Assembly: GCA_017464305.1 (NCBI GenBank)
Contig: JAFUDS010000024.1
Span: forward strand, 1-64,000
DNA length: 64,000 bases
Direction: 5' to 3'
From: Clostridia bacterium
GTDB taxonomy: Bacteria; Bacillota; Clostridia; Christensenellales; Aristaeellaceae
Position 1 is the first letter of the stretch. Each line of letters opens with the position of its first letter. The position numbers were made by a program, and so were the translations under genes. Shown here one piece after another: positions 1 through 8,102 of the stretch. The notes under the pieces were generated by a model, which saw only the letters and a program-made list of their open reading frames with translations, had not been told where the DNA came from and made no database searches.

Positions 1-143
1 ATGTTTCACTCAGGGGCCCTTGGAAGACGTCGGCACTTAGCGGGTGGCGAGCGCGCACGCGCGAAGGCAGCCGCTTTGTGCCGCTACGTCTGGAACGGAG
101 GCGCGAGCCGTGCCCCGGAGGGGAACTCCCGCGCGCTTACGCT
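1..143 (+). repeat. Dispersed structured repeat, copy 1 (cut by window start)
   Basis: About 140 bases closely match 38087-38225 in the same orientation. Visible pairings are GACGT/ACGTC plus CGGCAC/GTGCCG (26-36 with 78-90), AGCGG/CCGCT (39-43 with 71-75), a self-complementary GC tip at about 48-60 and a GGC-GCGA-GCC hairpin with a GNRA loop. The tip differs in sequence from the other copy but still self-pairs. It lies just beyond the 3' end of the minus-strand binding-protein gene. A 90-codon open frame runs through it, but I read this as non-coding because the similarity follows the stems. Its start may lie outside the window. Confidence 0.75.
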
Positions 144-158
144 TGTATACACACTAAT

Positions 159-191
159 TGGGCTCCCGGAGGATGGAAAACCGGGAGCCCA
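159..191 (-). terminator. Hairpin after the peptide-binding protein gene
   Basis: An 11-bp perfect stem TGGGCTCCCGG/CCGGGAGCCCA lies 23 bases beyond the stop codon of the minus-strand gene. The minus-strand tail (ATTAGTGTG) is poor in T, so it may be a weak terminator or a 3'-end stabiliser. Confidence 0.45.
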
Positions 192-214
192 GGGGATACG
201 ATCCGATCCGGGGA

Positions 215-1846
215 TTACTCCTCGAAGTAAGCGCGGGTCAGATCGAAGGAGGAGTAGCCAAGGGACAGGGTGATGTAGTTCTTCAGCTTCGGGTTAATCA
301 GATAGCTCTTCACAGCCTGTTCCAGCGGGACGACGATGGCGTTGTCAATCAGGTACTGATTGGCCTGACGCAGATGCTCCCAGCGAGCTTCGTAATCCGT
401 GCCGTCCTCAAAGTTCAGCTTGTTGATCAGCTCCGTCAGCTCCTCGCTCTTCCACTGGCCGTGGTTGTGAGCGTAGCTGGTTTCAAACTGATTCGGATAG
501 GAGGTGGGGTCATATTCACCTGTCCAGCCGCCCAGGGCCAGGTCAAACTGATACGCCATCATCTCGTCGAAGCGGACGGAGGAAGGCACGTTGGCCAGGT
601 CGATGGTCAGGCCGGGCAGGTTGGTCTGGTAGGCGGACTGCAGATAGGTACCGATCTTGATGGATTCATCCGTGTCGGAGGTGACCAGCCGCAGGGTGAT
701 TCCCTCCACGCCCAGCTCTTCCAGACCGGTCTTGAAGTAATTCTGAGCCGCTTCCAGATCGAAATAGGTCAGATTGCCAAAGGATTCCGCCACGCTCTCG
801 CCGGTGGGAGAGGCCGCGATGCCGTTGGGAATGGTGCCCACGGTGGGGGCGGCGGTGCCATTCAGCACATCCCGCACCAGCTCTTCCCGGTCAATGCCGT
901 AGAGCAGGGCCTTGCGGATGTTGATGTTCTGCAGGTAGTTGTGGGGATAATCCGGGTTCACCTCGACGGAGTTGATGCCCAGCTCCAGGTTGGTCATCCG
1001 CAGGGTCGGCACATCCACCAGGGCCTCGTCCCCTTCGTACAGCGGCACGAAGTCGCTGGTCAGGCTGACGCCGTCCAGCTGGCCGGCTTCGTACAGGTTC
1101 AGGAAGGTGTTGGCGTCCTTGACGATCAGCACGTTGATCTCGTCGAAATACACATTGTCCTTGTCCCAGTAATAGGGATTCTTGATGTATTTCCAGCTCA
1201 GCTCGGTACCGGTCCAGCCGTCAATGTAGAAGGGTCCGGAACCCAGCAGCGCATCGCTACTCAGGGCATAATTTTCTCCCTTTTCCGCCACGAAGGCCTT
1301 GGAAACGGGGGAGAACCCGGTGTCGCTCAGCTTCTTGACGATGTAAGGATCCGCGGCTTCCAGGGTGATCTCGATCACGGTGTCGCTCAGAGCCTGGATG
1401 CCCAGCTCCTCCACGGCCACTTCCCCAGCCCGAACCTGGGTCGCGTTCTTGATGGGAGCGATGGTGGTCTTCTGAGAGGCCACTTCCGGATCATAAATCC
1501 GCTGCACCGCGTACACTACGTCCTCCGCTACGATCTTTTCGCCGTTGGCGTAGTAGGCATCGTCCCGGATGGTAACCGTCACGGTCAGGCCGTCCTCGCT
1601 GATTTCCGGCAGGGCCACCGCCAGGTTGGGAATCGGATCCGCGTTCTGGTCCAGGCGATACAGGGTGTCCGCGAAATAGAACACCGCCTCACCGGAAATG
1701 GTGTCATAGGTCTTGGTGGTGTCCAGCGTGGTCACTTCCCCGCCGATAAACCAGTTCAGCACCTTCTTTTCCTCCTCAGCGGAGGCGAAGGACACCAGGG
1801 ACAAAATCAGCGCCAGGGCCAGCGCCAGAGACAGAATCTTTTTCAT
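215..1846 (-). CDS. ABC transporter substrate-binding protein, peptide (SBP_bac_5) family
   Basis: 543 residues, the usual length for OppA/DppA-type binding proteins that deliver oligopeptides, or sometimes oligosaccharides, to an ABC importer. It has a signal peptide (MKKILSLALALALILS.. ending in SFASA) with no lipobox cysteine, so anchoring at the surface is unclear. Family features are an early GGEVTTLDT segment, the central YxNGEKIVAEDVVYAVQRI region and a late GWTGEYDPTSYPNQF stretch. No permease or ATPase gene follows inside the window; partners may lie upstream of base 1 or elsewhere. AAGAAGGTG sits at a good distance from the ATG. Its own promoter is visible. The ligand cannot be told from sequence. 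Confidence 0.9.
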   Translation of the reverse strand: MKKILSLALALALILSLVSFASAEEEKKVLNWFIGGEVTTLDTTKTYDTISGEAVFYFADTLYRLDQNADPIPNLAVALPEISEDGLTVTVTIRDDAYYANGEKIVAEDVVYAVQRIYDPEVASQKTTIAPIKNATQVRAGEVAVEELGIQALSDTVIEITLEAADPYIVKKLSDTGFSPVSKAFVAEKGENYALSSDALLGSGPFYIDGWTGTELSWKYIKNPYYWDKDNVYFDEINVLIVKDANTFLNLYEAGQLDGVSLTSDFVPLYEGDEALVDVPTLRMTNLELGINSVEVNPDYPHNYLQNINIRKALLYGIDREELVRDVLNGTAAPTVGTIPNGIAASPTGESVAESFGNLTYFDLEAAQNYFKTGLEELGVEGITLRLVTSDTDESIKIGTYLQSAYQTNLPGLTIDLANVPSSVRFDEMMAYQFDLALGGWTGEYDPTSYPNQFETSYAHNHGQWKSEELTELINKLNFEDGTDYEARWEHLRQANQYLIDNAIVVPLEQAVKSYLINPKLKNYITLSLGYSSFDLTRAYFEE

Positions 1847-1878
1847 GGGAAAACACCTTCTTTCTATGGAATGGGCGC

Positions 1879-1908
1879 ATTGTAACGCGGGAAACGCCCT
1901 TTGTCCAA
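1879..1908 (-). promoter_or_regulatory. Sigma-A-type promoter of the peptide-binding protein gene
   Basis: Minus-strand -35 TTGGAC (1903-1908) and -10 TACAAT (1879-1884) are separated by 18 bp, about 30 bases ahead of the start codon. Confidence 0.6.
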
Positions 1909-1982
1909 TACAGAAGATTGATGCGCAGGAATAGATTTTTTCTATGACAGGTCTTTGTTTTAAAGTGTTTGACCATATTTCC

Positions 1983-2020
1983 CATGAAAATGAGGTGTCT
2001 TCTTCACGAAGAACACCTCA
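1983..2020 (-). terminator. Terminator of the GH43-containing operon
   Basis: An imperfect stem TGAGGTGT..ACACCTCA with a short loop lies 18 bases past the GH43 stop codon, followed on the minus strand by ATTTTC. It closes the five-gene permease-GH3-HAD-GH43 transcript. Confidence 0.6.
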
Positions 2021-2037
2021 AGATTTTGTATTTTACT

Positions 2038-3516
2038 CTAACTGAGTGCGCCGAATTGGAACTGAGCGCATGCAAGTATATCACTTTCACCACCATGAAC
2101 AGAAAAAAATACTGCATGCACATTTTCTATTTGAGGAATAGGTATTTGAACGTATTGCCATACATCAGAAGAAACGCTTAATACTGCGACAGCAGGATTG
2201 GTCAAATTATCGAAATGTAGTTGCACAAATCCACTCCCTCGAAGCAGCATAGATAATGAATTGCATGCAGGAGAAAAATCCAGAAATTTATATCCAAATG
2301 CGGCACCAGGCCGCAAATTTTCTATCCAAGAGAAATATCCATTCGGCGCTTTTTCATCCCGCATACCAGTATGATAGGGCATGGGGTTCTCCGGCCCATT
2401 ATGCGGCAAATTGGGCAGCACGGCCATGTGCTCCCGGTCTGGGCCCATCAGACAGCAGGCGATGGTTGCGGAATAAGATACATTACCCTTCAAAGGACCT
2501 CCATTCAATCCGCAGCTTGTCAATCCAGCCTGGTTAAAAGTGCCGTCAGCATTCATTGTCAATTCTTCAGCAAAACCTTGCCGGGAAAACTGTCCTCCAT
2601 GGGTATGGCGATGACCAAAGATATAGTATTTTTCTCCGATCTTCGCTATGCTTCCATGATTATTTCCGGGATAATTCTGTGGCTGTGTTGTGCCCTTGTA
2701 TCCAATATCGGCATTGGATACAAGCACGCCTTTGAAGGTAAAGGGCCCTTCAGGGGATTTCGCCATGCCGTAACATAGTTCATGGCCCTGTAAGCTGGAA
2801 TAAATGTGATAGTACCACTCGCCAAAGTGCCTTATACTGGACGCCTCAAAAAAGGGATGTTGTTCATAGGATGTGCCAGTACAGGTTTCTATGCCATTTG
2901 CACACAGGAAAGGCTCGCCAATAATGGTGTGCATATCATCCGCCAAACGAATTCCCATACCACCAGGAATGGGATGATTGCCCATTTCCGGGAAACGCTT
3001 AAGCGGTGCAGACCCCATGTACAGGTACACTCCGGCTTCGTCACACAGTACACCAGGATCGAACCACTGGATATTCTCGGGGCGGCTACCATTTTTCCGG
3101 GTTACATGCGCAAAGAACTTATATTGACCCGCTGGAGTATCACAAACAGCTACCGAAATCATGTTGGAAAAATCCATGGAATAGTAAAGATAATATCGTC
3201 CATCCTTTCCCTGTACGGCATCCGGGGCAAACAGCAAATGCGGCAGGCCTGCGGCTTTACGTTTAGGAATGCCGGGGATGGAAGTGTCCTGTTGCAGCGG
3301 CTCCTGCTCCTTGCGATAAATAACCCCTTCATAACGCCAGTTTCCCAGGTCATCCACGGGTGCGCTCCAGCATGCATAGTCCAGCAAACTGAATTCATCG
3401 CCGCCATCCTCGTCATGGCTGCCATAAATATACACCCGGTCTCCAAAAACTCTAGGTTCCCCATCGGGGATGTGCTCCCACTCTGGCAAATAGGGGTTTA
3501 CAGCTTGCTTCTTCAT
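2038..3516 (-). CDS. Glycoside hydrolase family 43 (arabinofuranosidase/xylosidase type)
   Basis: 492 residues without a signal peptide, so probably cytoplasmic. The N-terminus NPYLPEWEHIPDGEPRVF and the following VYIYGSHDE match the first blade of GH43 five-bladed propellers. WFDPGVL (around 150) carries the conserved pKa-tuning Asp, and FFEASSIR (around 225) the likely general-acid Glu. The last 120 residues look like a beta-sandwich accessory domain. Known members remove arabinose or xylose from arabinoxylan-type oligosaccharides; the exact substrate here is inferred. It is last in the importer operon, 19 bases after the HAD gene, with GAGGAGG upstream of ATG. Confidence 0.88.
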   Translation of the reverse strand: MKKQAVNPYLPEWEHIPDGEPRVFGDRVYIYGSHDEDGGDEFSLLDYACWSAPVDDLGNWRYEGVIYRKEQEPLQQDTSIPGIPKRKAAGLPHLLFAPDAVQGKDGRYYLYYSMDFSNMISVAVCDTPAGQYKFFAHVTRKNGSRPENIQWFDPGVLCDEAGVYLYMGSAPLKRFPEMGNHPIPGGMGIRLADDMHTIIGEPFLCANGIETCTGTSYEQHPFFEASSIRHFGEWYYHIYSSLQGHELCYGMAKSPEGPFTFKGVLVSNADIGYKGTTQPQNYPGNNHGSIAKIGEKYYIFGHRHTHGGQFSRQGFAEELTMNADGTFNQAGLTSCGLNGGPLKGNVSYSATIACCLMGPDREHMAVLPNLPHNGPENPMPYHTGMRDEKAPNGYFSWIENLRPGAAFGYKFLDFSPACNSLSMLLRGSGFVQLHFDNLTNPAVAVLSVSSDVWQYVQIPIPQIENVHAVFFSVHGGESDILACAQFQFGALS

Positions 3517-3535
3517 CTTTATCTTTCCTCCTCAT

Positions 3536-4369
3536 CTACATTCCCAGCGCAGCATACAACTGTTCGCAGTATGCCGTCTCCTGGATCTTTTCGTATCTTT
3601 CTTTCATAAAATCAGGGAAAACGATCTCCCGCAGCATCTGCCAGCTCTGTTCTTCTTTGCCTGGAACGATAGGGTAAAAGAGCGCATCGGCTTTATGGGC
3701 GGATATGCGATCCGCGTCCGTATCACCTACCATCAGCGTTTTTACAGGACTTTCCAGCTTTGCTTGGACCATTTTCAATTGTTCCGTTTTATTTCCATCC
3801 TCCTGGCTCATGAGAAAATCCACCGAGGACATCAGCCCGCCCGCCATCCAATCATGCTCCAAGCCATGTTTTGCCGCTGAAGAAACAACCGCAACGCAGG
3901 CGCATTGGTTCATTTTTGTCAGCGTATCCTTCACACCAGGAAAGGGCGGCAAACCAGCGCACGCTTTGGCAAACAATTCATCCGCCCGTTTTGACCAAGC
4001 CAAGACGCTCTCCAAACCTGAGGATGAATGGCACTGCAGCCAAGCCTGAAGGGTGGCGGGAGAATATTTCTTTGTTCCCTGAATATATGCCCGCAAAGGT
4101 TCCAAGGATGGCAAGGCATCCTGCAAACCAACATCTTCCTGATTCAATTGTTCAAACACTTTCAGCAGACCGGGGAAGCGATTGATCCCGCGAAGCGAAG
4201 AAAACAGATTGACTTTTTTCTCAATCTCCGCAAATCGTTTCGCTGTTTCACCTTTCAAATGCCAGATTTCAATAGCGGCAGGGATAAAAGCGTCGATGTG
4301 TTTTCGGTTCATGCTGTCAAAAGCGGTTCCATCAGAATCCACACCAATCAAATAATGTGTTTCAATCAT
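3536..4369 (-). CDS. HAD-superfamily hydrolase
   Basis: 277 residues. HAD motif I is DSDGTAFDS near residue 11, with the nucleophile Asp and acid/base Asp. Motif III/IV is MVGDTDADRISAHKADA near residue 213. The helical cap between them suits a phosphoglycolate-phosphatase-like or sugar-phosphate phosphatase. It sits between the GH3 and GH43 genes with gaps of 12 and 19 bases, which points to dephosphorylating a metabolite in the same sugar pathway. That role is inference; the substrate is unknown. The ribosome site AAAGGGGGA precedes ATG. Confidence 0.8.
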   Translation of the reverse strand: MIETHYLIGVDSDGTAFDSMNRKHIDAFIPAAIEIWHLKGETAKRFAEIEKKVNLFSSLRGINRFPGLLKVFEQLNQEDVGLQDALPSLEPLRAYIQGTKKYSPATLQAWLQCHSSSGLESVLAWSKRADELFAKACAGLPPFPGVKDTLTKMNQCACVAVVSSAAKHGLEHDWMAGGLMSSVDFLMSQEDGNKTEQLKMVQAKLESPVKTLMVGDTDADRISAHKADALFYPIVPGKEEQSWQMLREIVFPDFMKERYEKIQETAYCEQLYAALGM

Positions 4370-4381
4370 ACGAATCCCCCT

Positions 4382-6106
4382 TTAGCAGCGCGTATCCCAG
4401 CGTCCACACCATACATTATCATCAGCCTGCCCTTCAAAGGGCTCTTGTCCAATGATTTTTTGCACTGTTGCGTGAATATATTCCTGGGTAGAAGCATAGG
4501 CGTTAATATAGGTTTTCGCCATGGGCAGATCATACAATTGATTAGTATATGAAAGGGAAACGAATACAGTGGGCACTTCATGAACATACCAAGGCATTTC
4601 ATAGGAATGGGAGGCTGACCATTGCAGTCGCACATTATTGCCCTGCGCATACCCCTTCATATTCGTAAACACAAACACAATATCATATTTGGCTTTGAAG
4701 TCTTCCACCGGAGGATTCTCCATCATGCGGAAACGATTAACAGGGCTGGCATGTTTCATTTCCATTTCATAATAATCTTCCAGTGAGGTCACCTGAAAAC
4801 CAGCGCCCTCTAATTCTTGAATCACAAGGCGTTTTGCGCTATCGCTTCCATCCAGCAAGGAGATCGGTGCGCTTTGCGCAAAAATCAGCAGCGCCCGTTT
4901 CCTTTCTTCTGGATGCACAGGAAGAAGATGCTGAGTATCCTTAACCAGCGTAATCGTTTTTCGCGCAGCCCGTGCAGCTAAATGATGATGTTCCTCACAG
5001 CCAACAATGGAAAGGCCGCTTTTTTTCGGGAATGCTGTTCTATGAAGCCTTAAATGCGCTTTGAGTCCTAAAATTCTGTGTACAGCATCGCTGAGCCTTT
5101 CCTGAGAAATGAGGCCACTTTCCAGCCCATCCATCATATATTTGATATCTTCCTTTGGATCGTTAAAGAACAGGAACATATCGCATCCCGCCGCAATTGC
5201 GCAGGGAACCTGTTTGCTGCGCGGCAGCATAGAAGTAAGCCCTGCCATATGACTGGCGTCGGTAATGATGAGACCATTAAATTGAAGCTCCTTTCGCAGC
5301 AGCTCCTCCAGCAATTCAGGACATACAGAAGCGGGCAGGATTTCCGAGTCCTGAACATCTGGCCGAAAACGTCTTGTCCATGCCGGCTGACAGATATGGC
5401 CAACCATAACCGCCTCCAGATCATTTCCAATCAGAGCCTTATACACCTTTCCGTAGGTATCCATCCAGTCTTCACAGGATAGATCATTGCACCCCATGAC
5501 CAGGTGCTGATCCCTTTCTTCTGAGCCATCGCCCGGGAAATGCTTGACACAGCATGCAATACCGCTTTTCCGGGCTCCTTCCATATACGCTTTGCACAGC
5601 TCCACTACATGGTCTGGGTCTTTCCCAAACGCCCGTAGATTGACGATAGTATTACGCCAGTTCATCAGAAGGTCTGCCACCGGGGAAAAGGTGATATTGC
5701 AGCCGATTGCCTGGGCTTCCTTGCCGCTGACCAAGCCTGTGTTAAAAGCAGCTTCCGTTCCCTGTTCCGCCCCACTGCCAGCAGGCATACTGACAAGTGT
5801 ACCTTCTTTGACCGCTCCATTGCCGCCAGCCTCGCAGTTGGCGGCAATCAAGACAGGAACCTTGCTGACCTCTTGAAACATGCGGTTTTGCTCATATATT
5901 TCCTCCAGAGTACCCCCTTGCCAGCGAATTCCGCCCACATGATATTGATTTACCATCGTGAGAATAGCTTCCCGATCCCTTCGGATATTCATGGAAATGA
6001 ATAATTGCCCTATTTTTTCTTCCAGGCTCATGCTGTGCCATGTTTCTTCTACCCAATCAAGCGCATCCTGATCCAGATAGAATGGCGCTTTTGTCAAATC
6101 AACCAT
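4382..6106 (-). CDS. Glycoside hydrolase family 3 protein
   Basis: 574 residues from an ATG at 6106. A TTG seven codons earlier is open, but the GAGGGTGAG ribosome site lies between the two and favours the ATG. KHFPGDGSEERDQH is the NagZ-like Lys-His plus Asp/His signature of GH3 beta-N-acetylhexosaminidases, and IITDASHMAGL holds the expected nucleophile Asp. The C-terminal half (TITLVKDTQHLLPVHPEE onward) resembles the GH3 alpha/beta sandwich. No signal peptide, so it likely acts on imported oligosaccharides. NagZ-like hexosaminidase and beta-glycosidase activities are both possible. The gap to the permease gene upstream is 88 bases and holds an imperfect hairpin. Confidence 0.85.
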   Translation of the reverse strand: MVDLTKAPFYLDQDALDWVEETWHSMSLEEKIGQLFISMNIRRDREAILTMVNQYHVGGIRWQGGTLEEIYEQNRMFQEVSKVPVLIAANCEAGGNGAVKEGTLVSMPAGSGAEQGTEAAFNTGLVSGKEAQAIGCNITFSPVADLLMNWRNTIVNLRAFGKDPDHVVELCKAYMEGARKSGIACCVKHFPGDGSEERDQHLVMGCNDLSCEDWMDTYGKVYKALIGNDLEAVMVGHICQPAWTRRFRPDVQDSEILPASVCPELLEELLRKELQFNGLIITDASHMAGLTSMLPRSKQVPCAIAAGCDMFLFFNDPKEDIKYMMDGLESGLISQERLSDAVHRILGLKAHLRLHRTAFPKKSGLSIVGCEEHHHLAARAARKTITLVKDTQHLLPVHPEERKRALLIFAQSAPISLLDGSDSAKRLVIQELEGAGFQVTSLEDYYEMEMKHASPVNRFRMMENPPVEDFKAKYDIVFVFTNMKGYAQGNNVRLQWSASHSYEMPWYVHEVPTVFVSLSYTNQLYDLPMAKTYINAYASTQEYIHATVQKIIGQEPFEGQADDNVWCGRWDTRC

Positions 6107-6194
6107 ACACTCACCCTCTTCTTTCAATGAATAAAAGGCTTGGAGGAGGAAGGATCTCCATCCGTTCTTCTTCCAAGTCTTTTTTGAATTCTTT

Positions 6195-7070
6195 TTATTC
6201 TTTTACAGAGCCCACCGTGATGCCTTTTACAAAGTATTCCTGGAAAAAGGGATATATGCAAATGATGGGCAGGATACCTACAACAGCGATTGCCATGCGG
6301 ATGGTATTGCTGGGCAGATCTGCGATTTTAACACCGGAAGAGCTGTTGCTGGCGATGAAGGAGATATTTTCATTGATTTGATTCAGGATGTTCTGAATAC
6401 TGTACAGCTTAGTATCGTTAAGATAATACAAGCCGTTCTGCCAGTCATTCCAGTAGGCGATGCCCATCAGCAGCCCAACAGTGGCCAGAATAGGCTTGGA
6501 TAGGGGCAGAGCAATCCGGGCAAAAATATAGATTTCGCTGGCTCCATCGATTCGAGCCGCCTCATACAGCGACTTTGGAACGCCCGTGGCAAAATAGTTG
6601 CGGATCAATACTACGTTGAATCCACTCATCAGCAGAGAGGGAACGATCAGGGCAAACAATGTATCCTTGATATGGAACACGTTCGTATAGATCAAGTAGG
6701 TGGGCACCAGGCCACCGTTAAACAGCATGGTAAATACCACGAAGAACGTGAGCAGCTTTCTGCCAGGCAATTCATCATTTGAAAGAGAATAAGCCAGCAT
6801 GGTGGAAATCATCAAGCCAACAGCTGTGCCGATCAGCGTCACCAGGATGGTAATACCGTAAGCTCGAAGCATTGTGCCCCGTTCATTGATAATATAGTTG
6901 TATGCATCTGCAGACCATTTGGAGGGATGAAAGGAGAATCCCTCGGAAACAGCCACGCTGTTATCCGTAAAGGAAGCAATCACCAGCAGAACAAAGGGAA
7001 GAACTGCAGCCAGGCTGAGAAGAACCATGACCGTATGCGACAGTTTTGACATATTACGATGGTAATTCAT
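6195..7070 (-). CDS. Carbohydrate ABC transporter permease, LplC/YtcP type
   Basis: 291 residues with six predicted membrane segments. The EAARIDGASEIYIFARIALPLSKP segment (given in parts: EAARIDGA, then FARIALPLSKP) is the EAA loop that docks the ATPase. I place the start at the ATG at 7070 because GGGGAGGAAGG lies just before it; an in-frame TTG six codons earlier falls inside that ribosome site. The end of the partner permease overlaps this ribosome site, so translation is likely coupled. Lpl-type importers usually take complex oligosaccharides and borrow an ATPase encoded elsewhere; none is present in this operon. Confidence 0.9.
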   Translation of the reverse strand: MNYHRNMSKLSHTVMVLLSLAAVLPFVLLVIASFTDNSVAVSEGFSFHPSKWSADAYNYIINERGTMLRAYGITILVTLIGTAVGLMISTMLAYSLSNDELPGRKLLTFFVVFTMLFNGGLVPTYLIYTNVFHIKDTLFALIVPSLLMSGFNVVLIRNYFATGVPKSLYEAARIDGASEIYIFARIALPLSKPILATVGLLMGIAYWNDWQNGLYYLNDTKLYSIQNILNQINENISFIASNSSSGVKIADLPSNTIRMAIAVVGILPIICIYPFFQEYFVKGITVGSVKE

Positions 7071-7084
7071 GTTCCTTCCTCCCC

Positions 7085-8029
7085 TCAAAACAGTGAGTCG
7101 CTGGGACTCATCTTACGGATAATACCATTAGCCGTCATGATAAAGATAAAACCTACCACGGACTGAATGAAGCCCGCTGAGGAAGACATGCCAATGTTGG
7201 GTGTCTTGAGCAGGGCACGATAAACGAAGGTATCAATGGTGTCGGTCACATCGAACAACGCCCCTTGATTCATGGGCACCTGATAGAACAAACCGAAATC
7301 GGAGCGGAAAATCTGCCCCAATTGCAGAATCAGAAGGGTAATAATGGTGGGGCGGAGCAAGGGCAAGGTGATCTTTGTGATCTGCTGCCATTTGGTAGCG
7401 CCGTCCAACTCGGCAGCCTCATAATAATCCTGGCTAAATCCTACGAGGGAGGAATAGTACAGGATCATGTTAAAGCCGAGAGTTTTCCACACATGAATGA
7501 AAATCAACAGGGCCGGCCAGTATTTGGGCTCATTGTACCAATTGATGTTTGCCCCGCCTAATCTGCGGATCACACCGTTGATTACACCGGTGTTTGTACC
7601 CAGAAACACATACGCAAGATAGGATATGATGACCATAGACATGAGGTAAGGAAGCAAAATGCTGGTCTGATATATTTTCAGAGGACGCTTCTGCCTCACT
7701 TCATTCAGCAGGATAGCGGCAGCAACGCCGATGACGATTCCGATCAGAATGAAAGCTACGTTATACAAAAGCGTATTGCGGATGATTCTTTGGGCGCTGT
7801 TGGAAGAGAACAAAAACTCAAAGTTTTTAATCCCATTCCAGGGTGAACCCCAAATTCCTTTACCGTAATTGAATCGCTTGAAGGCCACTTGCAGACCTAC
7901 TAAAGGCATGTAGTTGTTGATGATCAGGTAAATGATACCCGGAAGCGCCATGATATAGAACGGTAGAAATCGCTTGATTTGGTCCATTTTATTCCTTTTC
8001 CTTTTTGCTGTTTGCAAAGTATGCTGCAT
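7085..8029 (-). CDS. Carbohydrate ABC transporter permease, LplB type
   Basis: 314 residues, six predicted membrane helices after a basic N-terminus (AKRKRNKMDQIKRF). The EAA loop is EAAELDGATKWQQITKITL, as in the LplB/YtcP partner permease family. The ATG at 8029 follows GGGAGGATATAAA at good spacing. It lies directly downstream of the binding-protein gene but across an intercistronic hairpin, so it is expected to be made in smaller amounts than the binding protein. It should pair with the permease at 6195-7070. Confidence 0.9.
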   Translation of the reverse strand: MQHTLQTAKRKRNKMDQIKRFLPFYIMALPGIIYLIINNYMPLVGLQVAFKRFNYGKGIWGSPWNGIKNFEFLFSSNSAQRIIRNTLLYNVAFILIGIVIGVAAAILLNEVRQKRPLKIYQTSILLPYLMSMVIISYLAYVFLGTNTGVINGVIRRLGGANINWYNEPKYWPALLIFIHVWKTLGFNMILYYSSLVGFSQDYYEAAELDGATKWQQITKITLPLLRPTIITLLILQLGQIFRSDFGLFYQVPMNQGALFDVTDTIDTFVYRALLKTPNIGMSSSAGFIQSVVGFIFIMTANGIIRKMSPSDSLF

Positions 8030-8055
8030 TTTATATCCTCCCTTCAGCTCGGTTT

Positions 8056-8090
8056 AAAGAAAGGGGCATCTTTCGATGCCCCCTTTAGAG
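8056..8090 (-). terminator. Intercistronic hairpin between binding-protein and permease genes
   Basis: A stem of about 10 bp (GGGGCATC..GATGCCCC core, TTTC loop, one bulge) is followed on the minus strand by TTTCTTTAAA. It lies 12 bases past the binding-protein stop. It is probably a leaky terminator or RNA stabiliser that raises binding protein over permeases. Confidence 0.65.
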
Positions 8091-8102
8091 AATCTACTTT
8101 CT

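Noticed and set aside
1-273. A 90-codon open frame (and an 86-codon one at 38011-38271) through the two repeat copies
   Set aside because: Similarity between copies follows RNA-like stems and includes length changes; the two frames do not keep a common protein, and no ribosome site is present.
158-1885. 575-codon plus-strand open frame opposite the peptide-binding protein
   Set aside because: Antisense to a clear SBP_bac_5 gene with promoter, signal peptide and family motifs.
6135-6182. Long imperfect inverted repeat followed by T residues between the GH3 and permease genes
   Set aside because: The T-run and wobble pairs favour the plus strand, where there is no gene; on the transcribed strand several A-C mismatches weaken it. 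Left as a possible processing site only.
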